Shown here: positions 33,422 to 42,049 of the stretch, one piece after another
How the letters are laid out: the number at the start of each line of letters is the position of its first letter
Position numbering within the stretch: position 1 is the stretch's first letter
NCBI RefSeq assembly: GCF_900104695.1
Contig: NZ_FNSW01000001.1
Coordinates: 1,178,001-1,242,000 of the forward strand
Direction: 5' to 3'
Length of the DNA: 64,000 nucleotides
Origin: Paenibacillus sp. GP183
Lineage (GTDB): Bacteria > Bacillota > Bacilli > Paenibacillales > NBRC-103111
Notes under the pieces: model-generated
Seen by the model: only the letters and a program-made list of their open reading frames with translations
Told to the model about the DNA's origin: nothing
The model's database searches: none
Made by a program: the position numbers and the translations under genes

Positions 33422-33771
33422 TCTGCACCACCTTCAGACTCTGAACTTCGCAGCTTGGAGGTGATAAAGCCGGTTACTAGTAAGACAGCCATGGTGCTGC
33501 CTGCTAATCCAATGCCAATCGATAACCAATTTGATCCTATCAACGGGAAAAAGACCATGGTTCCAACCACAATAGGCGTAAAGAAAAGCATCAGATGGCC
33601 TGTAAGCCAAGATGCAGTCGTCTCTACCCATTCCAGCTTGATCAGCCTGGCAAAGAGCGCGCCAGTAAATAGAATAAGGCCAATCACATTGCCGGGAAGC
33701 GGAAAATGGAGGCTCATTTGAAGCCAGACACCTATTAGATTAAAGCCTAGTAATATAGCGAATCCTAGCAT
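33418..33771 (-). CDS. lrgA: LrgA/CidA family holin-like protein
   Basis: 117 residues from ATG 33771, chosen because AAAGGAG lies 6 bases upstream; a longer frame to 33858 would overlap the divergent tlp gene. Four membrane helices with LPGNVIGLILFTGALF and LMLFFTPIVVGTMVF, typical of the family. Expected to act as a holin-like partner of LrgB. No LytSR regulator is nearby. The promoter shares 85 bp with a sporulation gene. Confidence 0.85.
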   Translation of the reverse strand: MLGFAILLGFNLIGVWLQMSLHFPLPGNVIGLILFTGALFARLIKLEWVETTASWLTGHLMLFFTPIVVGTMVFFPLIGSNWLSIGIGLAGSTMAVLLVTGFITSKLRSSESEGGAE

Positions 33772-33786
33772 AGCTTCTCCTTTAGG

Positions 33787-33816
33787 GTATAAAATCGTCC
33801 TGAGTTGGCAATCGTA
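33787..33816 (+). promoter_or_regulatory. Possible SigG-type promoter for tlp
   Basis: GTATA (33787-33791) and AATCGTA (33810-33816), 18 bases apart, partly match forespore consensus elements (GHATR and CATNHTA). The match is weak, and the assignment rests mainly on the gene being a forespore protein. Confidence 0.35.
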
Positions 33817-33856
33817 AAAAAGGCTTTTCAATCCATCTAAAAAGGAGCGATTTCCC

Positions 33857-34072
33857 ATGGCAAAACCGGATAACCGCGAAGATAACGAAGAGCATCTGCA
33901 AGAGCATATCGATCATACGATAGGTAATCTGCACGAAGCCAAAGACTACCTGGACGAGCACGCGGATGAAATCACAGAGGAAGAGAAGCAATCCATTGAA
34001 GCTAAGAACGAACGGCGAGAAGAGAGCATTCAAGCTTTCATTGAAGAAAAACGCGACGAATCGAAGCGTTAA
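33857..34072 (+). CDS. tlp: Small acid-soluble spore protein Tlp
   Basis: 71-residue highly charged protein (MAKPDNREDNEEHLQEHI; KNERREESIQAFIEEKRDE) closely resembling B. subtilis Tlp, a minor spore protein made in the forespore under SigG/SigF control. No membrane or signal sequence; almost entirely helical. A strong AAAAAGGAG site lies upstream. It is divergent from lrgAB and followed by a terminator. Confidence 0.85.
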   Translation: MAKPDNREDNEEHLQEHIDHTIGNLHEAKDYLDEHADEITEEEKQSIEAKNERREESIQAFIEEKRDESKR

Positions 34073-34087
34073 TCGGCTTCTACTAAT

Positions 34088-34118
34088 CAGCCTATTCCAC
34101 AATGGAATGGGCTGTTTT
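34088..34118 (+). terminator. Rho-independent terminator after tlp
   Basis: CAGCCtATTCCA/TGGAATgGGCTG with a 3-base loop, followed by TTTT. It may also serve the converging rnz gene. Confidence 0.75.
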
Positions 34119-34132
34119 GGGTTGAGGACTCA

Positions 34133-35071
34133 TCAGCATTCGATGGGTGTTTTTTCTATTTCAAAGCCCCACAAATCTCTGGCCAAATGACTGCTTGAGT
34201 GGACGCTTCTCGCTTCCTGCAGCAGCATAACTTCTTCTTCCTCCTGATAACGCGAGCTGATATGCGTCATTATCATGTCTTTGACACCGGCTTCTTGCGC
34301 CGTGCGAGCTGCATCAAGGGTCGTGGAGTGATCAAAGGCGTCGGCTAACTCCTGGCGTTCCTTGGCAAAAGTAGCCTCATGGACCAGCACATCGGCTCCC
34401 TGAGCCAAAAGAACCGCATTGCTGCAATATTTCGTATCGCCGAGAATCGTGACCCTTCTGCCCTTGCAAGGCGGTCCGACAAAATCAGCGCCATTCAAGA
34501 TTCGGCCGTCTTCCAGCTCAACCGTTTTACCTTGCTTGAGCTTCCCGTAAATCGGACCGGACGCTACACCAAGAGCCGCTAATTGGGCATGCTTCAGCTT
34601 CCCAGGCTGGTCACGTTCCACGATGCGGTAGCCGAAGCTTTCAACCCGGTGCTGGAGCTTGCCTGTTTCCACTACAAATCCATCATCCTCAAAAAGAAGG
34701 CCTTCCCGCTCAATCTCAACTATGTCCAGTGAATAAGACAAATGAGCATCACTCAATGACAGCGCATTCTCTATAAAGCTGCGAATCCCTTTCGGTCCGT
34801 AAACTGTAAGCGACGTCTCCCCGCCTTGATAGGACCGGCTTGTCAACAGGCCGGGAATGCCATATATATGATCGCCATGCATATGGGTTATAAACAGCTT
34901 TTCGGTTTTGCTAAGCTTTACAGGAGAATACATCATTCGCTGCTGGGTGCCTTCTCCGCAATCGAACAGCCAATAAACCCCTCGTTCAGCAAGCAGGTCC
35001 AGTGCAATCGAAGTGACATTGCGCTGCTTGGAGGGCATGCCTGCTCCAGTTCCTAAAAAATACAATTTCAC
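34133..35071 (-). CDS. rnz: Ribonuclease Z
   Basis: 312-residue metallo-beta-lactamase-fold endonuclease that trims tRNA 3' ends. It starts KLYFLGTGAGMPSKQRNVTS, has the zinc motif THMHGDHIYG (HxHxDH), an exosite region and later HEATFAKE, DHSTTLDAA and MTHISSRY with the remaining ligands. GTG 35071 is preferred: it matches the usual start of the family and has GGAG 9 bases upstream, whereas the ATG five codons earlier lacks a good site. Confidence 0.9.
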   Translation of the reverse strand: MKLYFLGTGAGMPSKQRNVTSIALDLLAERGVYWLFDCGEGTQQRMMYSPVKLSKTEKLFITHMHGDHIYGIPGLLTSRSYQGGETSLTVYGPKGIRSFIENALSLSDAHLSYSLDIVEIEREGLLFEDDGFVVETGKLQHRVESFGYRIVERDQPGKLKHAQLAALGVASGPIYGKLKQGKTVELEDGRILNGADFVGPPCKGRRVTILGDTKYCSNAVLLAQGADVLVHEATFAKERQELADAFDHSTTLDAARTAQEAGVKDMIMTHISSRYQEEEEVMLLQEARSVHSSSHLARDLWGFEIEKTPIEC

Positions 35072-35153
35072 TTCAAGCGGCTCCATTCTATGAAAAGTTC
35101 ATCATGTCTATTTGTTATTATCATTTCCATAAATGCCTAAATCAATGAATAGA

Positions 35154-35199
35154 AGCGAAGGACGCCTTTTCCATTTGGGGAATGGCAGTTCCTTCGCTT
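35154..35199 (-). terminator. Terminator candidate after metH
   Basis: AAGCGAAGGA/TCCTTCGCTT with an imperfect inner stem, followed on the minus strand by TTCTATTC. Confidence 0.55.
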
Positions 35200-35217
35200 T
35201 TAACGTTCATGGAAGTG

Positions 35218-38200
35218 TTAGGCCTTATCCACGTTAAAATAACGTGCTTCAGGATGGGCAAACACAATAGCAGAGACGGAAGCTTCCGGCTCCATCATGA
35301 AGGATTCCGTCAGCTCGACACCGATATCCTCCGGCTTCAATAAATCAAACAACGGCGCCTGATCTTCCAGGTTCGGGCAAGCCGGATAACCGAAAGAGAA
35401 CCGCTGGCCGATATATTTGGCACCGAATCTTTCCTGCATTGTCATTTGCGGAGCATCCGCAATTCCCCACACATCGCGCATAATGTGATGGATGCGCTCA
35501 GCAAAACCTTCCGCCACTTCAAGCGCGGTAGCCTGCAGAGCGTGGGATTTGAGATAATCGCCTTTATCTCTCCACTCCTTGGCCAGCTCGTTAATGCCAT
35601 GGCCCGCCGTTACCAGCAGGAGCCCGATATAGTCCATCTCCCCGCTTTCCACGGATTTCAAATAATCCGACAAGCAGTAATAAGGCTCGGTTTCCTGCCG
35701 CGGGAAGCTGAAGGTCTGAAGCACCTTGCCAGGATCCTCCGGGTCATAAACCAACACATCGTTGCCGCTGGATTGAGCCGGGAAGAATCGATATATGCCG
35801 TGCGCTTCGATAATGCCACTCTTCTGCGCATCCTGCAGGATGGCATCCACGGTTTCCTTCAGCTGTAAGGCCTTGGCGTCTTTATCGCCAAGCAGCTGCT
35901 CGACCTTGCCCTTCAAGCCAAGATGATGCCCAAGCAGCATCTGCATATTCACATAGGGCATGATGTGACCGATCGGGTAATCGCGCAGAATATGGCGATC
36001 CAGATCCGGCGGCACCTGAACGGGCACCGTTTTGGAAATACTGGAGCTCGTCACCCGTGTCAGTTTAGGCATATCATCCTTCTTGCCGGCTTCCATGACA
36101 TCGGATTCCTTGCTTTCCCTCAGCTCCTGGATCAGGCGTTTACGCTGCTCAGGATCACTTAAGCGGTTCGCGATGTCAAGCCCGTCCATCGCATCCTTCG
36201 CATAGAGAACCATGCCTTCGTACTCCGGCGCGATTCTCGTTTTGGTGAACTTGCGCGTAAGCGCTGCGCCTCCAACGAGAATCGGCACATCCACTCCGGC
36301 GCTGCGTAGATCCTGCGCAGTAATAACCATTTGCTGCGCCGATTTAACAAGCAGGCCCGAAAGCCCAATGGCGTCCGGCTTCTCTTTACGGAATGCTTCG
36401 ATCAACTGCTCAGGCGGAACCTTGATGCCGAGGTTGACGATTTTATATCCGTTGTTGGAGAGAATGATCTCCACCAGGTTTTTCCCGATATCATGAACGT
36501 CCCCTTTGACGGTCGCGAGAATGATTTTACCTTTGACTGCGGATTCTGCCTTCTCCATAAAAGGTTCCAGAAAGGAAACGGAGGCCTTCATGACTTCAGC
36601 GCTTTGCAGCACTTCCGCCACAATCAGCTCATTATTGTTGAACAACCTTCCGACCTCTGCCATCCCCGTCATCAATGGACCATTGATCACTTCGAGCGGT
36701 GTATACTTAGCCAGCGCAAGCTCGAGGTCCGGGATCAGGCCTTCCTTCGTGCCCTCGATGATGTAGGATCCAAGCCGTTCTTCCAAGGAAAGGTTGGAGA
36801 TTTTTTCTTTCTTCTCCACCTTTTTCCCACGAAAATGGGCGACAAATTCAGCAAGCGTCTCATCATTCGTGTTATAGATCAGATTTTCGGCCAATTGACG
36901 CTCATCTTCAGGAATGGAAGCATAACGCTCCAGTTTTTCCGTATTCACAATCGCATAATCCAGTCCGGCCTTCGTGCAATGGTACAGGTAGACAGAATTC
37001 AGCACTTCGCGGCCAGCGTCCGGCAATCCGAAGGAGATGTTGCTGAGACCCAGAATCGTCTTCGTTTCCGGGAAAGCTTCCTTGATAAGCCGAATGCCTT
37101 CAATCGTCTCCACAGCTGAACCAATATACTGCGGATCTCCAGAGCCAACCGGGAACATATTGGGGTCAAAAATGATATCTTCAGGGTTCAAATTATATTT
37201 ATTTACGAGCAGATCGTAGGAGCGGGCAGCTACTTCCATCTTGGCCTCTCTTGTAACGGCTTGCCCTCTCTCATCAATTAAAATCACAACAACGGACGCA
37301 CCATAACGGTGAATCAGCGGGACTATGCTTTGAAACTTCGATTCGCCGTCCTCCAGATTAATGGAGTTGATGATCGCTTTACCTTGGGAATACTTGAGCC
37401 CCAACTCAATAATATGGTCATAAGTGGAGTCCAGCATTAGCGGAACTTTAATCTTCTTGACCACCTGAGGAAGAAATTGATTGACCGCGAAGGCTTCATC
37501 AATGTCGGTATCCTGCAAATTGATATCGATGATATGCGCGCCATTTTTCACCTGGGCACGCGCGATTTCAGAAGCCTCATCGAACTTTTCTTCCTTAATT
37601 AGCCTTTTGAATTTTCTGGAGCCCGAAATGTTGGTTCTTTCGCCAATCATGATCGGCCGATTTTCCGGCTCGATATAAACGGTCTCAATCCCGGAAACGG
37701 CTGCAGGATGAGTTCCGAACTGAGTTCTCGGTTTGTACTGAGCCATCGTTTCCGCTAACACCCGAATATGATCAGGCGTTGTTCCACAGCATCCACCGGC
37801 TATGTTTAGCCATCCCTGCTCGGCAAAGCCGGCCATTTTCTTGGACAGCGACTCCGGAGATTCGTGATAGTGTCCGTTCTCGTCAGGCAGTCCCGCATTC
37901 GGATAACAGCTTACCGCCGATTCCGCAATTTCCGACAAGGTGCGGATATGATCGCGCATAAATTCGGGTCCGGTCGCACAGTTAAGTCCGATTGAAATCG
38001 GCTTCAAATGCTCTAACGAAATATAGAAGGATTCGATATTTTGCCCGGCCAGAGTAGTTCCCATTGGTTCAATGGTCCCCGAAATCATGATCGGCAGCGT
38101 GAAGCCAAGCTCTTCAAAAGCCCTGCGAACTCCGATACTGGCTGCTTTTACATTCAGTGTATCCTGTGAGGTTTCGATCAGCAGCGCGTCCACTCCGCAT

Positions 38201-38658
38201 TCAATCAGCGCTAAAGCTTGTTCATGATAGCTTTCTTCCAAATTCTCAAAAGTAACACCGCCGGTAACGGATAATGTCTTGGTTGTCGGTCCTAAGGCTC
38301 CTGCTACATATCGCGGCCATTCCTGCGTCGAGAATTTCTCTGCAGCTTGTACTGCCAGCTTGGCAGCAGCAATGTTGATCTCTCTCGCCCGATCTTGAAG
38401 GTTATATTCAGCCAGCACCACACTGGTGGCGCCAAATGTGTTGGTTTCAATCATATCTGAGCCCGCAGCAAAATAAGCCTCATGGATTTTTTGAATAACA
38501 TCAGGTCGTGTCAAAACCAGAATCTCGTTACAACCGTCAAGATCTTCGCTGCCGAAATCCTCGGCGGTCAGATCCTCGCGTTGAATCATAGTGCCCATAG
38601 CCCCGTCTAATATTAAAATTTTCTTCTTTAATTGATCTTCTAGTGATGGTCTGCTCAT
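35218..38658 (-). CDS. metH: Cobalamin-dependent methionine synthase
   Basis: 1146 residues with all four modules in order. Homocysteine domain (about 1-310, ending GGCCGTT, zinc cysteines). Pterin/methyl-THF domain (330-600, GERTNISGSRKFKRLI, DINLQD). Cobalamin cap and Rossmann domain (620-860, GDVHDIGKNLVEIIL with the axial His). SAM-activation domain (about 900-1140, RFSFGYPACPNLEDQ). It makes methionine from homocysteine and needs B12. Start behind AAGGAAG. I saw no SAM riboswitch in the 188-bp gap to the divergent acireductone dioxygenase gene. Confidence 0.96.
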   Translation of the reverse strand: MSRPSLEDQLKKKILILDGAMGTMIQREDLTAEDFGSEDLDGCNEILVLTRPDVIQKIHEAYFAAGSDMIETNTFGATSVVLAEYNLQDRAREINIAAAKLAVQAAEKFSTQEWPRYVAGALGPTTKTLSVTGGVTFENLEESYHEQALALIECGVDALLIETSQDTLNVKAASIGVRRAFEELGFTLPIMISGTIEPMGTTLAGQNIESFYISLEHLKPISIGLNCATGPEFMRDHIRTLSEIAESAVSCYPNAGLPDENGHYHESPESLSKKMAGFAEQGWLNIAGGCCGTTPDHIRVLAETMAQYKPRTQFGTHPAAVSGIETVYIEPENRPIMIGERTNISGSRKFKRLIKEEKFDEASEIARAQVKNGAHIIDINLQDTDIDEAFAVNQFLPQVVKKIKVPLMLDSTYDHIIELGLKYSQGKAIINSINLEDGESKFQSIVPLIHRYGASVVVILIDERGQAVTREAKMEVAARSYDLLVNKYNLNPEDIIFDPNMFPVGSGDPQYIGSAVETIEGIRLIKEAFPETKTILGLSNISFGLPDAGREVLNSVYLYHCTKAGLDYAIVNTEKLERYASIPEDERQLAENLIYNTNDETLAEFVAHFRGKKVEKKEKISNLSLEERLGSYIIEGTKEGLIPDLELALAKYTPLEVINGPLMTGMAEVGRLFNNNELIVAEVLQSAEVMKASVSFLEPFMEKAESAVKGKIILATVKGDVHDIGKNLVEIILSNNGYKIVNLGIKVPPEQLIEAFRKEKPDAIGLSGLLVKSAQQMVITAQDLRSAGVDVPILVGGAALTRKFTKTRIAPEYEGMVLYAKDAMDGLDIANRLSDPEQRKRLIQELRESKESDVMEAGKKDDMPKLTRVTSSSISKTVPVQVPPDLDRHILRDYPIGHIMPYVNMQMLLGHHLGLKGKVEQLLGDKDAKALQLKETVDAILQDAQKSGIIEAHGIYRFFPAQSSGNDVLVYDPEDPGKVLQTFSFPRQETEPYYCLSDYLKSVESGEMDYIGLLLVTAGHGINELAKEWRDKGDYLKSHALQATALEVAEGFAERIHHIMRDVWGIADAPQMTMQERFGAKYIGQRFSFGYPACPNLEDQAPLFDLLKPEDIGVELTESFMMEPEASVSAIVFAHPEARYFNVDKA

Positions 38659-38780
38659 TACCTAACTTCCTTTCGGCCCTCAAATCGTTAATTTTTAGTC
38701 TATCAGAATCAAGTCAGTAAGGGAAGATTGTTTAATATCAATATTTCCTATAAGGTAGGTCGGATTTGTTTATGCGTCCA

Positions 38781-38809
38781 TCGACAACTACAGTTTTTTC
38801 CACTATAAT
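38781..38809 (+). promoter_or_regulatory. SigA promoter of the acireductone dioxygenase gene
   Basis: TCGACA (38781-38786), 17-base spacer, perfect TATAAT (38804-38809); about 30 bases of leader before the ATG. Confidence 0.7.
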
Positions 38810-38846
38810 ATTTATTATATACGTTAAAGGAAAGAGGGATATGGAC

Positions 38847-39389
38847 ATGGCACAAATTAGAATTCGCAACACGAATGAGCGTATTTCGTTAGAAGATCAA
38901 GTAAAAGCTTTTTTGGATACTCAAAATGTAGTGTACGAACACTGGGATATGAATAAGCTCTCTGCACCTCTGCGGGAAAAGTTCACACTTAGCGATGAAG
39001 AAAAGGCACAAATTCTGGAGACCTTTGATTCGGAGATCCGTGATCTTGCAGCTAGACGCGGCTATGAAATCTGGGATTTGATCACTCTATCGGATGCGAC
39101 TCCCAACATAGAAGAGCTGCTCAAAAAGTTCGAGCAGGTGCATACGCACACGGAAGATGAGATTCGAGCCATCATATCGGGCAAAGGTATTTTCATCATT
39201 AAAGGTGAAGGCGACCTCGGATATTACGATGTCGAGCTGGAAGCCGGAGATGTCATTTCGGTACCGGAAAATACGAACCATTTCTTCACATTGATGGACA
39301 ATCGCAAAATCGTAGCGGTTCGCCTCTTCATCGAAAAAGATGGCTGGATCGCTCACAATGTGGATGATCCACAGTTCGTAAAGGCTTAA
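38847..39389 (+). CDS. mtnD: Acireductone dioxygenase
   Basis: 180-residue cupin of the methionine salvage pathway, converting acireductone to the 2-oxo acid precursor of methionine (iron form). Metal ligands His99, His101 and Glu105 (HTHTEDEIR) and His145 (NTNHFFTL) are present. ATG 38847 is preferred because GAGGG sits 8 bases upstream; an ATG two codons earlier is too close. Other mtn genes are not in this window. It stands opposite metH, so two methionine-producing steps share one control region. Confidence 0.9.
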   Translation: MAQIRIRNTNERISLEDQVKAFLDTQNVVYEHWDMNKLSAPLREKFTLSDEEKAQILETFDSEIRDLAARRGYEIWDLITLSDATPNIEELLKKFEQVHTHTEDEIRAIISGKGIFIIKGEGDLGYYDVELEAGDVISVPENTNHFFTLMDNRKIVAVRLFIEKDGWIAHNVDDPQFVKA

Positions 39390-39413
39390 TCAATTTGTTA
39401 TTAAAAAAGAAAT

Positions 39414-39463
39414 GCCCAACGATTTGAAGGAATGAAACTCCTGACAATCATTGGGCTTTTTTT
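39414..39463. terminator. Bidirectional terminator between mtnD and the HAD gene
   Basis: GCCCAAcGATT/AATCaTTGGGC, followed by seven Ts on the plus strand; on the minus strand the arm runs into TTTCTTTTTT. It starts 3 bases past the stop of the converging HAD gene. Confidence 0.85.
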
Positions 39464-39465
39464 GT

Positions 39466-40257
39466 TCATGCTCCTTCGATGATTGGCAAAATATCGCGCA
39501 AACGGGATACCTCATGAGTTGGTACAATCTCATTCGTGCGCTGGATGGCGTGATGATTGATCCAAATATTCTTCATCCCTACTCTTCCTGAACCAAGAAT
39601 ATCTGTAGTCAGCTTATCTCCGATCATGATGCCTTCATTCGCCGTGATATTTAATAAGGATAATACGTGATTAAAAATTGCTGCAGCTGGCTTCCCTTCG
39701 CCAAACTCACCCGAGATGACGATATGCTCAAAATAACCGGCTAATTCAGGCACACCAGATATCTTTTCCATTTGCAGGTCGGGAGCTCCATTAGTGAGAA
39801 GCAGCAGCCTGTATTTGGATTTCAATGCATCCAGCACTTGAAAGGTTTCTTCATACAAAAGAGGTCTCGCTCTGCGCTCTGCCGGAAATAACTCTCCAAG
39901 CTTGTACCCCAACTCACGATTCTCAATGCCTAAAGTCATAAGACCTCTAGTCCAAGATTCCGTTCGATACCCCGGAGCCAGCTGCTCAAGCTTGCGAAAA
40001 TTCTCATTGTCGCCTTCGCTAAAATTGGCCCACAAGGCCTCAAAGGGATTAATACCAATCATTTTGGTAAAAGGAAACGGTTCATAAGATTCGTACAGGG
40101 CACGCGCCTCTTTACGCACCGCCTCTTCCAGGTCCCCAGGGTTAACGGACACGTGCTTAGCCGCCTCTTCGCAAGTTGCCCGGAAAGCCTCTCTAACGCT
40201 TTGCTCGTCCCAAAGTAACGTATCATCCAAATCAAACAGCACAGCCTTGAGAGTCAT
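39466..40257 (-). CDS. HAD family hydrolase (YjjG-like phosphatase)
   Basis: 263 residues. Motif I LFDLDDTLLW (nucleophile Asp), cap with helices, motif II LLLLTNGAP, motif III Lys in GEGKPAAAIF, motif IV MIGDKLTTDILGS. The form resembles the YjjG/YfnB nucleotidase-like phosphatases. Cytosolic, magnesium dependent by family. Substrate unknown. AAAGGGG lies upstream. It is monocistronic with a shared bidirectional terminator. Confidence 0.85.
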   Translation of the reverse strand: MTLKAVLFDLDDTLLWDEQSVREAFRATCEEAAKHVSVNPGDLEEAVRKEARALYESYEPFPFTKMIGINPFEALWANFSEGDNENFRKLEQLAPGYRTESWTRGLMTLGIENRELGYKLGELFPAERRARPLLYEETFQVLDALKSKYRLLLLTNGAPDLQMEKISGVPELAGYFEHIVISGEFGEGKPAAAIFNHVLSLLNITANEGIMIGDKLTTDILGSGRVGMKNIWINHHAIQRTNEIVPTHEVSRLRDILPIIEGA

Positions 40258-40304
40258 CTTCTTATTTCCCCTTTTATTCGCATATCTTTATATAAGAAAA
40301 AGAA

Positions 40305-40493
40305 TTATTTCTTTTCTTCGTCTACAAATTTAATGTTTTCCAGATGACCTCTAAGCGAGCTACGAAAAGCTTCAATATAAGCTTGTCTTAACTCATTGCG
40401 TTCATCAATCTCCTCATCGGTGAGACCTGTAGTTTTTGCTTTAGCCGCAAGCTCGTTGATCCTTTGTATTTTTTGATCCATGGAGTCGCTCAT
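40305..40493 (-). CDS. ynzC: DUF896 family protein, YnzC-like
   Basis: 62 residues: KIQRINELAAKAKTTGLTDE, then ERNELRQAYIEAFRSSLRGHLENIK, the classical DUF896 helical-hairpin pattern. In B. subtilis ynzC belongs to the SOS operon yneA-yneB-ynzC. Here yneB (a resolvase) is absent and a terminator lies between yneA and this gene, though GGAGGTAC provides a good ribosome site. Function unknown. Confidence 0.85.
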   Translation of the reverse strand: MSDSMDQKIQRINELAAKAKTTGLTDEEIDERNELRQAYIEAFRSSLRGHLENIKFVDEEKK

Positions 40494-40581
40494 GTTTGTA
40501 CCTCCTGCATTTGGATATGACTATTACTTTGCCATCCTCTTCAGGGATTGTCAAGACGAAAAGACCATAGATAGAAAGAAA

Positions 40582-40609
40582 ACAGACCTGGAAAAGCATC
40601 CAGATCTGT
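40582..40609 (-). terminator. Terminator after yneA
   Basis: ACAGAcCTGG/CCAGaTCTGT with an 8-base loop, then TTTTCTTTC on the minus strand. Confidence 0.65.
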
Positions 40610-40645
40610 TCATAGAACGATAAGAAAGTCTCGATCAAAAACAAG

Positions 40646-41068
40646 TTAAGGGAGAATCAATACGTCGCCTGCGTTGACGGAACTGGATGTTAAACCGTTC
40701 AATTTCTTAATATTTTCGATGTACGAACGAACGTTCTGTCCATTCGAAGCATGCGTGGATGCGATATTCCACAATGTATCTCCACTATTCACAATAATCT
40801 TTTTTGCGGCAGGAGATGGATTAGAAGCTGAATGGTTATCATAATAAGATCCGCTGGAGATCTTTAAGTTATTCGTATGAGTGGATGCTGTGTTCGCGGC
40901 ATAAGCCTGTACAAACGCACCAAAGGAAAATACAAAAGTTAAAACAACAAGGGCAATGAAGAAATGAAGAGACTTGTTTGGCCCTTTGACCGCAGCCTCG
41001 GTTCTGTGTGCAGATTTTAATTTGGAGCTTACATTACCGTCATAAGAATTGGAATAAGCTATGTACAT
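40646..41068 (-). CDS. yneA: YneA-like cell division suppressor with LysM domain
   Basis: 140 residues: a basic cytosolic start, one membrane helix (FFIALVVLTFVFSFGAFVQAYA), a Ser/Asn-rich linker and a C-terminal LysM domain (IVNSGDTLWNIAS to NAGDVLILP). YneA blocks septation during the SOS response and needs its LysM domain. ATG 41068 is chosen with GGGGGA upstream; longer frames run through LexA boxes. It is divergent from lexA as in Bacillus and has its own SOS promoter. Confidence 0.85.
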   Translation of the reverse strand: MYIAYSNSYDGNVSSKLKSAHRTEAAVKGPNKSLHFFIALVVLTFVFSFGAFVQAYAANTASTHTNNLKISSGSYYDNHSASNPSPAAKKIIVNSGDTLWNIASTHASNGQNVRSYIENIKKLNGLTSSSVNAGDVLILP

Positions 41069-41082
41069 AGTTAGGATTCCCC

Positions 41083-41096
41083 CAAACGTTTGTTCT
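41083..41096. promoter_or_regulatory. LexA-like half-conserved box near the yneA start
   Basis: CAAACGTTTGTTCT: fits CGAAC-N4-GTTCG with two end mismatches. It lies in the yneA leader, where it could add repression. Confidence 0.45.
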
Positions 41097-41108
41097 GTTC
41101 TTGTTTTT

Positions 41109-41137
41109 AGAATATCACGAACAAATGTTTGTGTCAA
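41109..41137 (-). promoter_or_regulatory. yneA promoter with LexA box in the spacer
   Basis: Minus strand -35 TTGACA (41132-41137), 17-base spacer, -10 TATTCT (41109-41114). The spacer contains CGAACAAATGTTTG (41118-41131 on plus), a near-perfect SOS box. Confidence 0.85.
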
Positions 41138-41146
41138 CAAAAAATT

Positions 41147-41160
41147 AGAACTTATGTTTG
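41147..41160. promoter_or_regulatory. LexA-like box upstream of lexA
   Basis: AGAACTTATGTTTG: matches CGAAC-N4-GTTYG except the first base. It overlaps the lexA -35 region. Confidence 0.6.
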
Positions 41161-41186
41161 TACGAACTCCGGTTCTATGTTATACT
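41158..41186 (+). promoter_or_regulatory. lexA promoter with LexA box
   Basis: -35 TTGTAC (41158-41163), 17-base spacer, -10 TATACT (41181-41186). CGAACTCCGGTTCT (41163-41176) fills the spacer, giving autoregulation. Confidence 0.8.
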
Positions 41187-41222
41187 TCGTTTAACGATTC
41201 CCACTAATTGGAGTGATAACCA

Positions 41223-41843
41223 TTGAGCAAGATTTCCCAGCGGCAGCATGCAATCATGGAATTTATCAAAACAGAGGTTAAGGACAAGGGCTACCCCCCA
41301 TCCGTGCGAGAAATAGGAGAAGCGGTTGGCTTGGCTTCCAGCTCTACCGTTCACGGACATCTGGAGCGTCTTGAGAAAAAGGGCATGATTCGCCGAGATC
41401 CAACCAAACCAAGAGCCATTGAAATTCTGGGCACTGATGATGGAGCAGCCAATTTTGCAATGTCGGTAGCAAGGGTTCCCCTAATCGGTAAAGTCACCGC
41501 AGGCTTGCCTATTACAGCGACCGAAAATATCGAAGAATATTTCCCGCTTCCAGCTCATTATGTGGGTGATTACAATGTGTTTATGTTAAGCATCGTTGGA
41601 GACAGCATGATCGAAGCCGGCATCCATGACGGAGACTATGTCATCGTCAGGCAGCAGCAGACGGCAAATAACGGAGACATCGTAGTCGCCATGACTGAAG
41701 ACGATGAAGCAACCGTCAAACGCTTCTACAAGGAAAAGGACCACATCAGGCTGCAGCCTGAAAACTCCGCTTTGGAACCTATTCTACTGAAGCATGTGAC
41801 CATTTTAGGAAGAGTAATCGGCTTGTTCCGGGACGTAGTATAA
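41223..41843 (+). CDS. lexA: LexA repressor
   Basis: 206 residues. N-terminal winged helix (residues 1-65, [27 protein letters not shown]). Autocleavage site Ala93-Gly94 in KVTAGLP. Catalytic Ser128 (VGDSM) and Lys166 (ATVKRF). Represses SOS genes until RecA filament-assisted cleavage. TTG start with GGAGTGAT upstream. Two boxes of its own promoter show autorepression, and the divergent yneA has another. Confidence 0.95.
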   Translation: MSKISQRQHAIMEFIKTEVKDKGYPPSVREIGEAVGLASSSTVHGHLERLEKKGMIRRDPTKPRAIEILGTDDGAANFAMSVARVPLIGKVTAGLPITATENIEEYFPLPAHYVGDYNVFMLSIVGDSMIEAGIHDGDYVIVRQQQTANNGDIVVAMTEDDEATVKRFYKEKDHIRLQPENSALEPILLKHVTILGRVIGLFRDVV

Positions 41844-41885
41844 AATGGCCGTCCCCATAAACAGCTAAGTTATTCCAGAGATCGA

Positions 41886-41935
41886 AAAAGGATTGAGCGA
41901 GATGATCATATCTCCTCAATCCTTTTCTTATTTAG
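41886..41935 (+). terminator. Terminator after lexA
   Basis: AAAAGGATTGAG/CTCAATCCTTTT, an inner GAGAT/ATCTC, then CTTATTT. Confidence 0.8.
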
Positions 41936-41993
41936 AGAGTATAGAATGCAGTGTTAGTTCTTGCTTTACAGCTCCCGAGAAATAGAAGTGATA

Positions 41994-42038
41994 GAAAAAA
42001 GCCCGCTGATTGAGAGCTTTCCTCAAATCAGCGGGCTT
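41994..42038 (-). terminator. Terminator after glnA
   Basis: AAGCCCGCTGATT/AATCAGCGGGCTT, 13 pairs, inner GAGAGCTTTCCTC-type stem, followed on the minus strand by TTTTTT. Confidence 0.85.
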
Positions 42039-42049
42039 GTCTGCACCTT

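Noticed and set aside
36331-37119. 262-codon plus-strand frame opposite metH
   Set aside because: Lies wholly within a strongly conserved gene on the other strand; no ribosome site.
38659-38765. SAM or cobalamin riboswitch upstream of metH
   Set aside because: The leader is about 100 bases, with no S-box motifs, B12-box or terminator helix.
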